Part shown: one piece after another, positions 8,852 through 16,566 of the stretch
Position numbering within the stretch: the first letter of the stretch is position 1
Layout: every line of letters starts with the position of its first letter
Assembly: GCA_030637515.1 (NCBI GenBank)
Contig: DAOWGM010000161.1
Location: forward strand, 1-46,054
Reading direction: 5' to 3'
Source: Bacteroidales bacterium
GTDB lineage: Bacteria > Bacteroidota > Bacteroidia > Bacteroidales > UBA12077
DNA length: 46,054 nt
Made by a program: the position numbers and the translations under genes
The notes under the pieces: generated by a model
What the model was told of the DNA's origin: nothing
The model's database searches: none
The model's input: only the letters and a program-made list of their open reading frames with translations

Positions 8852-9861
8852 ATATTTTAATTGACGTAGGTCATCCTGCACATATTCATTTTTTTAATCC
8901 TATTATTAAAAGACTAGAACAAGACGGGCACACCTATTTTTTATGTATTCGTGAAAAGGATTGTTCTGTTCAAATTGCCACATCATATAATCTAAACTAT
9001 ACTTCAAAAGGTAAAGGAAGTTATTCACTTATTTTTAAGCCCTTTTACTTAATTCGTGCTATCCGAAAAATATATAAAACAGCTAAAAGTTTTAATCCTG
9101 ATATTTTTTTAAGTTTTGCGTCTCCCTATGCAGGAATTGTAGCTTCGTTTATGCACAAGCCCCATATAACTTTTGACGATACCGAATCGGATCCAATTTT
9201 ACAATGGATTTATAAACGATATTCAAGCAAGATTATTACTCCTAAATGTTTTCAAAAAGATTTTGGGAAAAAACACCTAAGGGTTAATTCTTACAAAGAA
9301 CTCTCCTATTTAAATTTTCAGCAATTTCAAGAAAATGCTGATTATAAAAACGATCAGGATTATATTCTGGTTCGTATAGTTAATCATGGAAACATGCACG
9401 ATGTATTTGGGAAAAAATGGGATTATAAAACCAAAATGCAGTTTATTAAAAATATATCTGAAAAATATCCGGTACTAATCTCTTCTGAAGTAGCCTTGCC
9501 CAAAAATTTAGAAAAATTTCGCTTTAACTTATCAGAAGATAAATTTCTTCAAGTTCTTGCACATGCTAAATTGTTAGTTGGTGAAAGTGCAACTGTAGCA
9601 ATGGAAAGTGCTTTATTAGGTATTCCTTCGCTTTTTATTGATTATAATACAAGAGGATATATCACTGAGGTTGAAAAAGATTACAATCTAATTAAACACA
9701 TAATACCATCAGAGGAAGGCTTATCTGAAGCAACTGAATTTATTCATCAGATAATGAATAAGCAAACAAATCAAGGTTATAAAGAAAGAGCCGAAAATTT
9801 ACACTCCGAAAAAGAAAATATTGTCAACTTTATTATAAAACAGGTATATTTGACCGCTTAA
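8848..9861 (+). CDS. DUF354 family protein, glycosyltransferase/2-epimerase-like (paralogue)
   Basis: Second DUF354 protein. The N-terminal signature is LIDVGHPAHIHFFNPII (residues 4-20). The C-terminal nucleotide-binding-like region is LLVGESATVAMESALLGIPSLFIDYNTRGY. It is clearly related to the product of 6954-8036 but diverged, so it is more likely an old duplication or separate recruitment than a recent copy. The start overlaps the deacetylase stop (ATGA). Twenty-two bases after its stop lies the ruined 5' end of the original wecB, which shows that wecB once followed it directly. Function in the glycan pathway is inferred. Confidence 0.75.
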   Translation: MNILIDVGHPAHIHFFNPIIKRLEQDGHTYFLCIREKDCSVQIATSYNLNYTSKGKGSYSLIFKPFYLIRAIRKIYKTAKSFNPDIFLSFASPYAGIVASFMHKPHITFDDTESDPILQWIYKRYSSKIITPKCFQKDFGKKHLRVNSYKELSYLNFQQFQENADYKNDQDYILVRIVNHGNMHDVFGKKWDYKTKMQFIKNISEKYPVLISSEVALPKNLEKFRFNLSEDKFLQVLAHAKLLVGESATVAMESALLGIPSLFIDYNTRGYITEVEKDYNLIKHIIPSEEGLSEATEFIHQIMNKQTNQGYKERAENLHSEKENIVNFIIKQVYLTA

Positions 9862-9883
9862 AAAAACACAAAGTATATATAAA

Positions 9884-10088
9884 TGATCAAGTTAGTAACA
9901 ATTATAGGTGCACGACCACAAATTATTAAAGCTGCCGCTTTAAGTCATGCCTCCGGCAGATAAATCGTGCTACTCGTTCAAAATATGCAAACCAAATACA
10001 GGAGCTTATTGTTCACACCGGACAGCACTACGACGAAAATATGTCGTATGTGTTTTTTGACATATTAATTATGAAACTAAAATACTAA
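9884..10088 (+). pseudogene. 5' fragment of an older wecB (UDP-GlcNAc 2-epimerase-like)
   Basis: Starts ATG and encodes an N-terminus nearly identical to the intact epimerase at 11013: the first 69 bases differ at only 5 positions, and the HTGQHYDENMS block (50 bases) at 3. A short GC-rich insertion (tccggcagata) near 9952 brings an in-frame TAA at 9960. After it the homologous reading resumes (IRATRSKYANQIQELIVHTGQHYDEN) and fades near codon Lys-Tyr at about 10088, ten bases before dinD. It lacks over 80% of the gene. The matching 3' tail of the same old gene appears to survive at 12182-12235. Confidence 0.85.
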
Positions 10089-10097
10089 ATATAGTAA

Positions 10098-10937
10098 ATG
10101 AAAACAGAAATAATAAAATCTTTAGCTATTAACTTTGAAGATCATTCACAGACTACTGAAAATGGAATTGAATTCTGGTTTGCAAGAGATATTCAACATT
10201 TATTGGGTTATTCAGAATGGAGAAATTTTCAGAAAGTAATTGTAAAAGCAAAAACTTCTTGTGAAGTTACAAATAATGATATTTTAGACCATTTTGTTGA
10301 CATCAACAAAATGGTTAGATTAGGTTCCGGGAGTGAAAGGGAAATAGATGATATCATGCTTACAAGATACGCATGTTATCTTATTGCCCAAAATGGAGAT
10401 CCCAGAAAAGAACAAATTGCATTTGCTCAAAACTATTTTGCGTTACAAACCAGAAAGTTCGAAATAATCGAACAAAGAATAAAAGATTGGGAACGACTTC
10501 AAGCAAGACAAAAATTAACACTTTCAGAAAAGGAATTATCCGAATTAATATATGAACAAACAGGAAATGATAGGAATTTTGGTATAATTCGAAGTAAAGG
10601 TGATCAAGCTTTATTTGGAAAATCAACTCAACAAATGAAAAATGCTTTAGGTGTACCAAAAGGTAGGGCTCTTGCTGATTTTCTTCCAACCATAACAATA
10701 AAAGCCAAAGATTTTGCTACTGAAATAACTGTTTTTAATACAAAAGAGAAAAATCTAAGACAAGAAAGACAAATTTCTGCAGAACATATCACAAATAACA
10801 GATCTGTTAGAAAAATACTTTTAGAAAGAGGAATAAAACCTGAAGAATTACCTCCTGAAGAAGATATTAAAAAATTAGAAAGAAAGGTTGATTCAGAAAG
10901 TAAGAAATTAGGAAAGAATCCTGATAAACTCAAATAA
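10098..10937 (+). CDS. dinD: DinD-like DNA-damage-inducible protein
   Basis: A 279-aa homologue of DinD (DNA damage-inducible protein D; E. coli protein about 274 aa). Recognisable blocks: FWFARDIQHLLGYSEWRNFQKVI near residue 27, ILDHFVDINKMVRLGSGSEREIDDIMLTRYACYLIAQNGDPRK, AFAQNYFALQTRKFE, and the C-terminal RGIKPEELPPEEDIKKLER. In E. coli DinD is LexA-regulated and has been linked to inhibition of RecA filament reactions; its role here is unknown. It has nothing to do with sugar metabolism and sits inside a wrecked wecB copy, so it looks like the cargo of an insertion. No SOS box was identified upstream. Confidence 0.88.
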   Translation: MKTEIIKSLAINFEDHSQTTENGIEFWFARDIQHLLGYSEWRNFQKVIVKAKTSCEVTNNDILDHFVDINKMVRLGSGSEREIDDIMLTRYACYLIAQNGDPRKEQIAFAQNYFALQTRKFEIIEQRIKDWERLQARQKLTLSEKELSELIYEQTGNDRNFGIIRSKGDQALFGKSTQQMKNALGVPKGRALADFLPTITIKAKDFATEITVFNTKEKNLRQERQISAEHITNNRSVRKILLERGIKPEELPPEEDIKKLERKVDSESKKLGKNPDKLK

Positions 10938-11012
10938 TAACACCAATTATATTAACATAAATTGTTATTTTGATAGAATTTAATGTTGTATTCAGTTTTA
11001 TAAATATTTAAG

Positions 11013-12149
11013 ATGATTAAACTAGTAACAATTATAGGTGCACGACCACAAATTATTAAAGCTGCAGCTTTAAGTCGTGCCATTCGTCAAAAGTTTCCCG
11101 ATGAAATAAATGAGATTATTGTTCACACAGGACAGCACTACGACGAAAACATGTCGAATGTGTTTTTTGAAGAACTTGAGATTCCGAAACCAGATTATAA
11201 TTTGAATATCGGATCAGGAAAACATGGAGAACAATCGGCAAAAATGATTTCCGGAATAGAAGAAATTTTAATTGCCGAAAAACCAGATTTTATCATTTTA
11301 TATGGAGATACAAATTCAACTCTTGCCGGGGCTGTTGCTGCTTCAAAAATTCATGTGCCCATTGTTCATATTGAAGCCGGTTTAAGATCTTTTAATAAAA
11401 AAATGCCCGAAGAAATTAACAGAATAATTTGTGACCATTGTTCCACATACTTATTTCCACCAACCCAAACAGGATTTACTAATTTAATTACCGAAGGGTT
11501 TAAAAAAACAAGTTCTCCTTATACAATTGATAATCCCGGGATTTTTAATTATGGAGATATTATGTACGATAACACGCTTTATTTTTCAGAAATTGCCGAA
11601 AAGAAGTCAAATATTCTCAAAACATTAAACATAGATGAAAAAGAATTTTTATTGGCTACGGTTCATCGAGATTACAATACAGATAATGAAGAAGCACTTA
11701 TTGGAATTCTAAAATCATTTAATTATATATCAGCAGAATACAATCTGAAAATTGTATTCCCTGTTCATCCTCGAACCTTAAAAATAATAAAATCACTGTC
11801 AGGGCATAAAGAAGTTGATCTTTTTCTTAAGAATCAATTAATACATCGTATTGAACCGGTTTCATTCTTAGATATGATATTGCTTGAAAAATATGCTTCA
11901 TTAATTCTAACAGATTCGGGAGGCGTTCAAAAAGAAGCTTATTTTTTTAATAAACCATGCATTATTCTGCGCACAGAAACAGAATGGGTAGAAATTATGG
12001 AAACAGGAAAAGCCGTTTTAACTGCAAGTTCCTATGAAAAAATAATTACAAGTTTTAATTCTTTATACAAACAGAAAGAAACAGAATTCCCTAAAATATT
12101 TGGTGATGGCAACACTGCTGAATTAATTTGTAAAGAACTTTTAAAATAG
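11013..12149 (+). CDS. wecB: UDP-N-acetylglucosamine 2-epimerase (non-hydrolysing)
   Basis: Cytoplasmic GT-B fold epimerase interconverting UDP-GlcNAc and UDP-ManNAc, or a related 2-epimerase acting on a UDP-diacetamido sugar (WbpI type); the GARPQIIKAA variant of the first motif leaves both open. Visible: IIGARPQIIKAA at residues 6-17, HTGQHYDENMS, VHIEAGLRSFNKKMPEEINR, ATVHRDYNTDN, FPVHPRT, LTDSGGVQKEA and RTETEWVE. Length 378 aa is complete. It is intact and lies between the 5' and 3' remnants of an older copy, preceded by dinD with a 75-bp gap. It presumably supplies the activity lost when the old gene was broken. Confidence 0.92.
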   Translation: MIKLVTIIGARPQIIKAAALSRAIRQKFPDEINEIIVHTGQHYDENMSNVFFEELEIPKPDYNLNIGSGKHGEQSAKMISGIEEILIAEKPDFIILYGDTNSTLAGAVAASKIHVPIVHIEAGLRSFNKKMPEEINRIICDHCSTYLFPPTQTGFTNLITEGFKKTSSPYTIDNPGIFNYGDIMYDNTLYFSEIAEKKSNILKTLNIDEKEFLLATVHRDYNTDNEEALIGILKSFNYISAEYNLKIVFPVHPRTLKIIKSLSGHKEVDLFLKNQLIHRIEPVSFLDMILLEKYASLILTDSGGVQKEAYFFNKPCIILRTETEWVEIMETGKAVLTASSYEKIITSFNSLYKQKETEFPKIFGDGNTAELICKELLK

Positions 12150-12181
12150 GAATATAATAAACAAAATGCTTCGAAATTTGA

Positions 12182-12235
12182 GGTGGCAATACAGCAGAAC
12201 GTTGTTTACAAGCTATATTAAAATATAATTCTTAA
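12182..12235 (+). pseudogene. 3' tail of an older wecB
   Basis: Just 32 bp after the intact wecB, codons 12182-12235 read G-G-N-T-A-E-R-C-L-Q-A-I-L-K-Y-N-S-stop. The intact gene ends G-D-G-N-T-A-E-L-I-C-K-E-L-L-K-stop, and the GNTAER ending is typical of WecB proteins. The frame is lost immediately upstream (tttgaggt where ttt-gga-ggt is expected). DNA identity to the intact copy is modest, so this is not a tandem duplication of that copy. It is best read as the end of the same old gene whose head lies at 9884-10088. The piece is short, so homology is likely but not proven. Confidence 0.65.
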
Positions 12236-12539
12236 CATACACACTTCGATATACTTCGACATCCCGATAGCTATCGGGACAGCATGACACACGCTATTTT
12301 TTGAATATTTCTCCATACAATTACTATCAATATCTCCTCCCATCCTTAATCTGTACTTTTAACTTTAAATGCCGAAATGACCAAAATTTACAATTTTGTT
12401 TTCATTTCGAGCATCCTCGAAAAATAATGTAAATCATAGATTTACTATTTTTCGGGACTTTAAACTTTTAACTTTTATCTTTAAACCTTAACTTTATACT
12501 CTTACTTAACGTTAGCTAATAAAAGCTCTTAACTAAAAA
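12236..12539. repeat. Gene-free region with palindromic repeat debris
   Basis: No credible gene. It contains a perfect 18-bp palindrome (TCCCGATAGCTATCGGGA, 12262-12279) followed by cagcATGACA, which resembles the right arm of the repeat units at 14.1-14.8 kb. A second inverted piece, ttcgagcatcctcgaa, lies near 12406. The end is low-complexity (aactttta/aacctta runs) just before the sugar transferase gene. Confidence 0.6.
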
Positions 12540-14078
12540 ATGAACCGCCGTTCGCTATATATAAATGTATTTTTTGATATTGTAGCCCTATTTGCTGCTT
12601 TCTTTATAATGATATGGATAAAACCGGCAACCAAACGAGTATATCTTCCCAATTATATTATTCCATTTCTGGTTTTTGCCTTTGTTTGGCTTGTGGTTTC
12701 ATTAATTACACAAAAATATTCTGCTCCCGAAAGAACAAAATTATCCCGTGCTGTTCTGCATATAATAATTACCAACCTCTTAATAGCTGGAATTGCTACA
12801 ATTTTAATGTTTCTGTTCAGGTCTGATTTTTACTCACGATTGGTTTTTGGAGGAATCGTTGCTTTAACTACGCTTATTGAAATAGTCTTTGCATTTTGTG
12901 ATTACTTTGTTTGCAATGCCAATGTGGGTCCCGACACATCTAAAGTTTTCGAAGCCTACCAGAGAGTGGTAGGTCGTTCACCTGAGGTTTCTGTTTCTAA
13001 ACCATTTCCTCCTGAATTAACATTAGAGCCTGTTCCGGAAGATATACGGAATGCCATTATTGAAGAATCTAATCCTGAGGTTTTTCAATTTATAGCTGAA
13101 AATATCGATTTAAATATTCCAAATTATTCCTTGCTATCAACAACAACACGATTTAATGTTGATAAACTTCCAGAAAAGACCTATTTAAAAATTGTCAATC
13201 TAAAACGAATCAATGATATCCGATTTATTAATAAGTTTTTCGAGTCGGTAAATCGTAAAATTCCTGATGGTGGTTTATTTATTGGATGTGTTGAAACTAA
13301 AGATCAGCGTAAAAAGCGGATTTTAAGAAAGTTCCCTCCCGTTTTAAATAGAATTTATTATTTTTTCGATTTTATAATAAAAAGAGTTTTCCCAAAATTT
13401 AATTTAACCAAGCGTATATATTTCTTTTTAACCCGTGGCGAAAACAGAGTTGTATCCAAAGCTGAAACTTTTGGTCGTTTATATTCCTGTGGATTTGAAA
13501 TTGTTAACGAACAAAACATCCTGGGTTGGCTATATTTTATTGCCCGAAAAAAACGCAAACCTTACTTTGATACCGAACCTACTTATGGTCCTTTAGTGAA
13601 ACTTCACCGTATTGGGGAAAACGGAAAAATTATTCATGTTTATAAGTTACGAACCATGCATCCCTTTGCTGAATATTTGCAGGAATATGTTTACGAGAAA
13701 TCGGATCTGGAAGAAGGTGGAAAATTTAAAGACGATTTTCGGGTTACTACTTTAGGTAAGTTCTTTCGTAAATTTTGGCTTGATGAGTTACCTATGTTTA
13801 TTAATTATTTTCGTGGTGATTTGAAACTGGTTGGTGTTCGTCCACTGAGTGAACATTATTTTAGTTTATACTCCAAAGAATTACAGGAAAAGAGAATAAA
13901 AACCAGGCCGGGTCTCATCCCTCCTTTTTATGTTGATTTACCAAAAACCATTGAAGAAATTCAAGCCTCAGAATTAAAATACTTAGAAACGTACGAAAAA
14001 CATCCTTTTAGAACCGACTGGAAATACTTTTGGAAAGCCTTTTGGAATATTTTATTTAGGAAGGCAAGAAGCGCTTAA
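12540..14078 (+). CDS. Polyprenyl-phosphate sugar-1-phosphate transferase-like protein with an unusual middle domain
   Basis: The C-terminal 130 residues match the bacterial sugar transferase (monotopic phosphoglycosyl transferase) core: GPLVKLHRIGENGKI, YKLRTM, FRVTTLGKFFRKFWLDELPMFINYFRGDLKLVGVRP, with the catalytic Asp-Glu pair at D415/E416. Such enzymes start repeat-unit synthesis on undecaprenyl phosphate. Four membrane helices are predicted at about 5-28, 37-60, 70-92 and 98-120. The middle (about 140-350) is unusual: GGLFIGCVETKDQRKKR, then GRLYSCGFEIVNEQ and FIARKKRKP look like the end of a degenerate class I methyltransferase fold. The usual reentrant membrane helix just before the core is not evident. 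Length 512 aa exceeds the 460 or so usual for WbaP/WcaJ types. Confidence 0.82.
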   Translation: MNRRSLYINVFFDIVALFAAFFIMIWIKPATKRVYLPNYIIPFLVFAFVWLVVSLITQKYSAPERTKLSRAVLHIIITNLLIAGIATILMFLFRSDFYSRLVFGGIVALTTLIEIVFAFCDYFVCNANVGPDTSKVFEAYQRVVGRSPEVSVSKPFPPELTLEPVPEDIRNAIIEESNPEVFQFIAENIDLNIPNYSLLSTTTRFNVDKLPEKTYLKIVNLKRINDIRFINKFFESVNRKIPDGGLFIGCVETKDQRKKRILRKFPPVLNRIYYFFDFIIKRVFPKFNLTKRIYFFLTRGENRVVSKAETFGRLYSCGFEIVNEQNILGWLYFIARKKRKPYFDTEPTYGPLVKLHRIGENGKIIHVYKLRTMHPFAEYLQEYVYEKSDLEEGGKFKDDFRVTTLGKFFRKFWLDELPMFINYFRGDLKLVGVRPLSEHYFSLYSKELQEKRIKTRPGLIPPFYVDLPKTIEEIQASELKYLETYEKHPFRTDWKYFWKAFWNILFRKARSA

Positions 14079-14099
14079 TGATTCTAAGCTTTTAAAGCT

Positions 14100-14171
14100 T
14101 GTCATTCCCTTGCAAAAGGGAATCTCAATATCAAGGAAAAATATAGATCCCCAATCGAGTTGGGGATGACA
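14100..14171. repeat. Palindromic repeat unit 1 (TGTCAT...ATGACA)
   Basis: A 72-bp unit bounded by TGTCAT and ATGACA. The left arm is a perfect 8-bp hairpin (ATTCCCTT-gcaa-AAGGGAAT), followed by ctcaatat and a spacer. The right arm is another perfect 8-bp hairpin (ATCCCCAA-tcgag-TTGGGGAT). It follows the sugar transferase gene by 21 bp and may also act in 3' end formation. Confidence 0.75.
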
Positions 14172-14185
14172 AAATAAAAACGAAT

Positions 14186-14295
14186 TGTCATTACTCGCTT
14201 TGTTCGTGAAAAAAGTTCGCAGCTTGACTGGGAATCTCAATATTAAGCAAGAAGAGATCTCCGATCATCCCGATAACTATCGGGAGGAGATGACA
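14186..14295. repeat. Palindromic repeat unit 2
   Basis: A 110-bp unit bounded by TGTCATT and ATGACA. The left part has the degenerate form tactcgctttgttcgtga (shared with unit 4) and then gggaatctcaatatt as in unit 1. The right arm is a nested hairpin, ATCTCC-gatc-ATCCCGAT-aact-ATCGGGA-GGAGAT. Confidence 0.7.
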
Positions 14296-14308
14296 AACAG
14301 CATAAACA

Positions 14309-14667
14309 TGTCATTCTCACGAAAGTGGGAATCTCTTAATAGTTAAGTTTATTAAAGATGTGGAACTATAATTTTTATGTTTACGTTATAACAAATAAAA
14401 TAAATAGTGTTCTTTATATAGGTGTTACAAATAATTTAGAAAGAAGAATTTTCGAGCACAAGAATAAATCTGTTCCTGGATTTACTCAAAAATATAATAT
14501 TGATAAATTAATACATTTTGAGCATTATGATAATATAAATGATGCTATTAGAAGAGAAAAACAATTGAAAAAATGGAACAGAAAGTGGAAAGAAGAACTT
14601 ATTAATAAAGTTAATCCTGAATGGGATGATTTGCATGAAGAGATTTCCGATCGAGTCGGAAATGACA
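14309..14667 (+). mobile_element. Palindromic repeat unit 3 enclosing a GIY-YIG gene
   Basis: Has the same boundaries as the neighbouring short units. The left arm is TGTCATTCTCAC-gaaa-GTGGGAATCTC (14309-14333). The right arm is GATTTCCGA-tcgag-TCGGAAATGACA (14643-14667), a perfect ATTTCCGA/TCGGAAAT stem with the same tcgag loop as unit 1. A GIY-YIG endonuclease gene fills the interior, and its last 13 or so codons are the right arm itself. The arrangement suggests a coding element whose short relatives are non-coding. Mobility is inference. Confidence 0.55.
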
Positions 14668-14681
14668 GAAAAGTAAAATGA
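14358..14681 (+). CDS. GIY-YIG endonuclease domain protein
   Basis: A 107-aa single-domain GIY-YIG nuclease of the short YhbQ/UPF0213-like type. The modified GIY is FYVYVITN (residues 7-14) and the YIG is in VLYIGVTNNLERRIFEHK, which carries the conserved Arg. The catalytic Glu is in RREKQLKKWNRKWKEELI, and the usual NPEWDDL follows. The C-terminus EEISDRVGNDRKVK is encoded by the right palindromic arm of the surrounding repeat unit. It is a solitary gene between the sugar transferase and wzi and is not part of polysaccharide chemistry. It could be the nuclease that spreads the surrounding repeats, or a passive passenger. Confidence 0.88.
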   Translation: MWNYNFYVYVITNKINSVLYIGVTNNLERRIFEHKNKSVPGFTQKYNIDKLIHFEHYDNINDAIRREKQLKKWNRKWKEELINKVNPEWDDLHEEISDRVGNDRKVK

Positions 14682-14684
14682 AAA

Positions 14685-14806
14685 TGTCTTTACTCACTTT
14701 GTTCGTGAGAACTATTTTCATGACCAACGGGAATAAAAGTTCCCTTGCAAAAGGGAATCTCAATTTAGTGAAAAATATAGATCCACGATCAGTGTCGGGG
14801 ATGACA
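14685..14806. repeat. Palindromic repeat unit 4 (composite)
   Basis: The first half (tgtctttactcactttgttcgtga) resembles unit 2. The second half (ttcccttgcaaaagggaatctcaat, spacer gaaaaatatagatcc, then ggggatgaca) resembles unit 1 over most of its length. It ends ATGACA at 14806. It looks like a fusion or nested pair of units starting four bases after the GIY-YIG stop codon. Confidence 0.65.
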
Positions 14807-14872
14807 ATAACAACTAATCAATTAGTGCCAATGGTTACGAAAGAATTTGCTAAATTGCCAAAAAAATAATTA

Positions 14873-14921
14873 TTCACCACTAAAGCACTGAGTTCACAAA
14901 GAACACATAGTGAAATATTGC
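14873..14921. repeat. CACTAAAGCACTGAG-type dispersed repeat
   Basis: The sequence caccactaaagcactgagttcacaaagaacacatagtgaa is bounded by inverted CACTA/TAGTG. It resembles the ccactaaggcac...cacaaag intergenic repeats I associate with Bacteroidota genomes. A similar trace, cactaaaccacaaagattc, occurs at 16906-16925. Confidence 0.45.
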
Positions 14922-14946
14922 GCTCTTAGTGTTTATGTAGTATAAT

Positions 14947-16566
14947 ATGAAAAAATATATACTTATAATATCATTAATCTGTTTTTGGGTTAATACAAAA
15001 TCTCAAGAAGTATACCACCACACTTCAAACAATGATATTTATGAATTTTTAGATGAATTTGCCTCTCTTGGAGTTATTGACATTAACACAACAGTTAAAC
15101 CCTACTCCCGTATTTTTATTGCTAACAAATTAAAAGAGATTCAGGAAAGCGATTATACTTTAAATAAACGCCAGCAAAACGAACTAAACTTCTATTTGAA
15201 AGATTTTAATAAAGAACTTAAGCCTGCTTACACGAGAAAAAATAAATCTTTCGATAAACGATTCGATATTTTGTATTATAAAGATTCACTTTTTACTTTC
15301 TCGGTGAATGCTGTTTTAGGAGTTGAATGCTTTGTGAATGATAGCGCTAGCTTTTATCATCGATGGAATGGAGCAGAAGCCTTTTCATATGCCGGAAAAT
15401 GGGGATTTTATGCCAGCTTGCGCGATAATCACGAAAGTGAAATTATAGCACGCGAAGATTATTTAACACAACGAATGGGTGCAAATTATAAAGGCAATAA
15501 CGGCGGTGGTGATTTTAGCGAAATGCGCGGTGGATTAACCTATGCCTGGGATTGGGGAAGTTTTGGAATTGTAAAAGATCATTTTGAATGGGGAAATAAT
15601 TACAATGGAGCTAATATTTTTAGTGGCCGTACTCCTTCTTTTGCACACATAAAACTAAATTTGAAACCTGAACAATGGTTCGAATTTAACTGGGTTCACG
15701 GATGGTTGGTTTCTGAAATTGTCGATAGTGCCTCAACCATGACTTTTACTAATGCATATGGTACCAGTCAACGCGATATGATGTTCGACAAATATCTGGC
15801 TGCCAATCTGTTTACATTTAAACCATTCAAAAACTTTTATGTCTCTGCCGGTAATTCTGTTATTTACAGCTCCAGCGGACCACAATTGCAATATCTGATT
15901 CCGTTTATGTTTTACAAATCGGTGGATCATACCTACAACGCTACGGATAAATCTGGACGTAATGTTGGACAAAACTCACAAATGTTTTTCGATATCAGTT
16001 CAAGAAATATTAAAAAAGTGCATCTTTCCGCAACTCTGTTTGTTGATGAATTATCGACGAGTCGTTTTTTTAATGATTCGGTTTGGAATTTCTGGAGCAT
16101 AAAAACCAGTATGCGTATTTCAAATCTCATTCCTAATACATTTATTACAGCTGAATATACTAAGTCGATGCCTTTAACTTATAAGCATAATATTCCTACA
16201 ACAACTTTCGAAAGTAATGGCTACAATCTGGGTAGCTATTTAATGGATAATTCTCAGGAAGTTTACATTTCAGTAACACACAAACCATTTAAAACACTTT
16301 CCTTAAAAGTATCTTACCTACATGCTAAAAAAGGAAAAGATTATGATGATTTGGGTGGATCTCGGCTTGGAAATCCTTATATGGATACTGTAGAATGGCA
16401 AAACAAATCTTTCTCATTCAGAGCCAGTTATCAGATTATTAATGATGGTTACATCTTTTTAAATTACTTGCATAGCGATATTTCCGGTGATCAGAATAAA
16501 TATACTGCAGCTGTGTTCCACGGGAAACAAAGTACCGTATCGTTCGGACTAAATTTTGGATTTTAA
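14947..16566 (+). CDS. Wzi-like capsule assembly outer-membrane protein
   Basis: A 539-aa secreted protein of the capsule assembly Wzi family. Residues 1-19 form a signal peptide ending at TKSQ. Then comes the conserved NDIYEFLDEFASLGVIDINTTVKPYSR region, with the helical IANKLKEIQESDYTLNKRQQNEL typical of Bacteroidota Wzi-like proteins. The rest is an alternating beta-barrel pattern ending in an aromatic residue (FGLNFGF), as expected for an outer-membrane barrel. In enteric bacteria Wzi is a surface lectin that retains capsule. Here it closes the polysaccharide locus and may anchor or export that glycan. It is separated from the locus by the repeat cluster, so it is likely transcribed from its own promoter. 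Confidence 0.85.
   Translation: MKKYILIISLICFWVNTKSQEVYHHTSNNDIYEFLDEFASLGVIDINTTVKPYSRIFIANKLKEIQESDYTLNKRQQNELNFYLKDFNKELKPAYTRKNKSFDKRFDILYYKDSLFTFSVNAVLGVECFVNDSASFYHRWNGAEAFSYAGKWGFYASLRDNHESEIIAREDYLTQRMGANYKGNNGGGDFSEMRGGLTYAWDWGSFGIVKDHFEWGNNYNGANIFSGRTPSFAHIKLNLKPEQWFEFNWVHGWLVSEIVDSASTMTFTNAYGTSQRDMMFDKYLAANLFTFKPFKNFYVSAGNSVIYSSSGPQLQYLIPFMFYKSVDHTYNATDKSGRNVGQNSQMFFDISSRNIKKVHLSATLFVDELSTSRFFNDSVWNFWSIKTSMRISNLIPNTFITAEYTKSMPLTYKHNIPTTTFESNGYNLGSYLMDNSQEVYISVTHKPFKTLSLKVSYLHAKKGKDYDDLGGSRLGNPYMDTVEWQNKSFSFRASYQIINDGYIFLNYLHSDISGDQNKYTAAVFHGKQSTVSFGLNFGF

Noticed and set aside
10381..10698. 105-codon minus-strand ORF inside dinD
   Set aside because: Shadow of the dinD reading frame; low-complexity hydrophobic product and no independent start signals.
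10085..12167. Similar AT-rich strings (aatatagtaaatgaaaa and aatataataaacaaaat) at the two edges of the dinD-wecB cassette, as target-site duplications
   Set aside because: The match is imperfect and such AT-rich strings arise easily by chance here; not strong enough to call attachment sites or target duplications.
14100..14806. CRISPR array suggested by regularly spaced palindromic repeats
   Set aside because: Units vary in length and sequence, spacers are similar to each other rather than unique, and no cas genes are present.
14678..14869. 63-codon ORF after the GIY-YIG gene
   Set aside because: It lies almost wholly in palindromic repeat unit 4 and has no protein-like pattern; best explained as repeat DNA.
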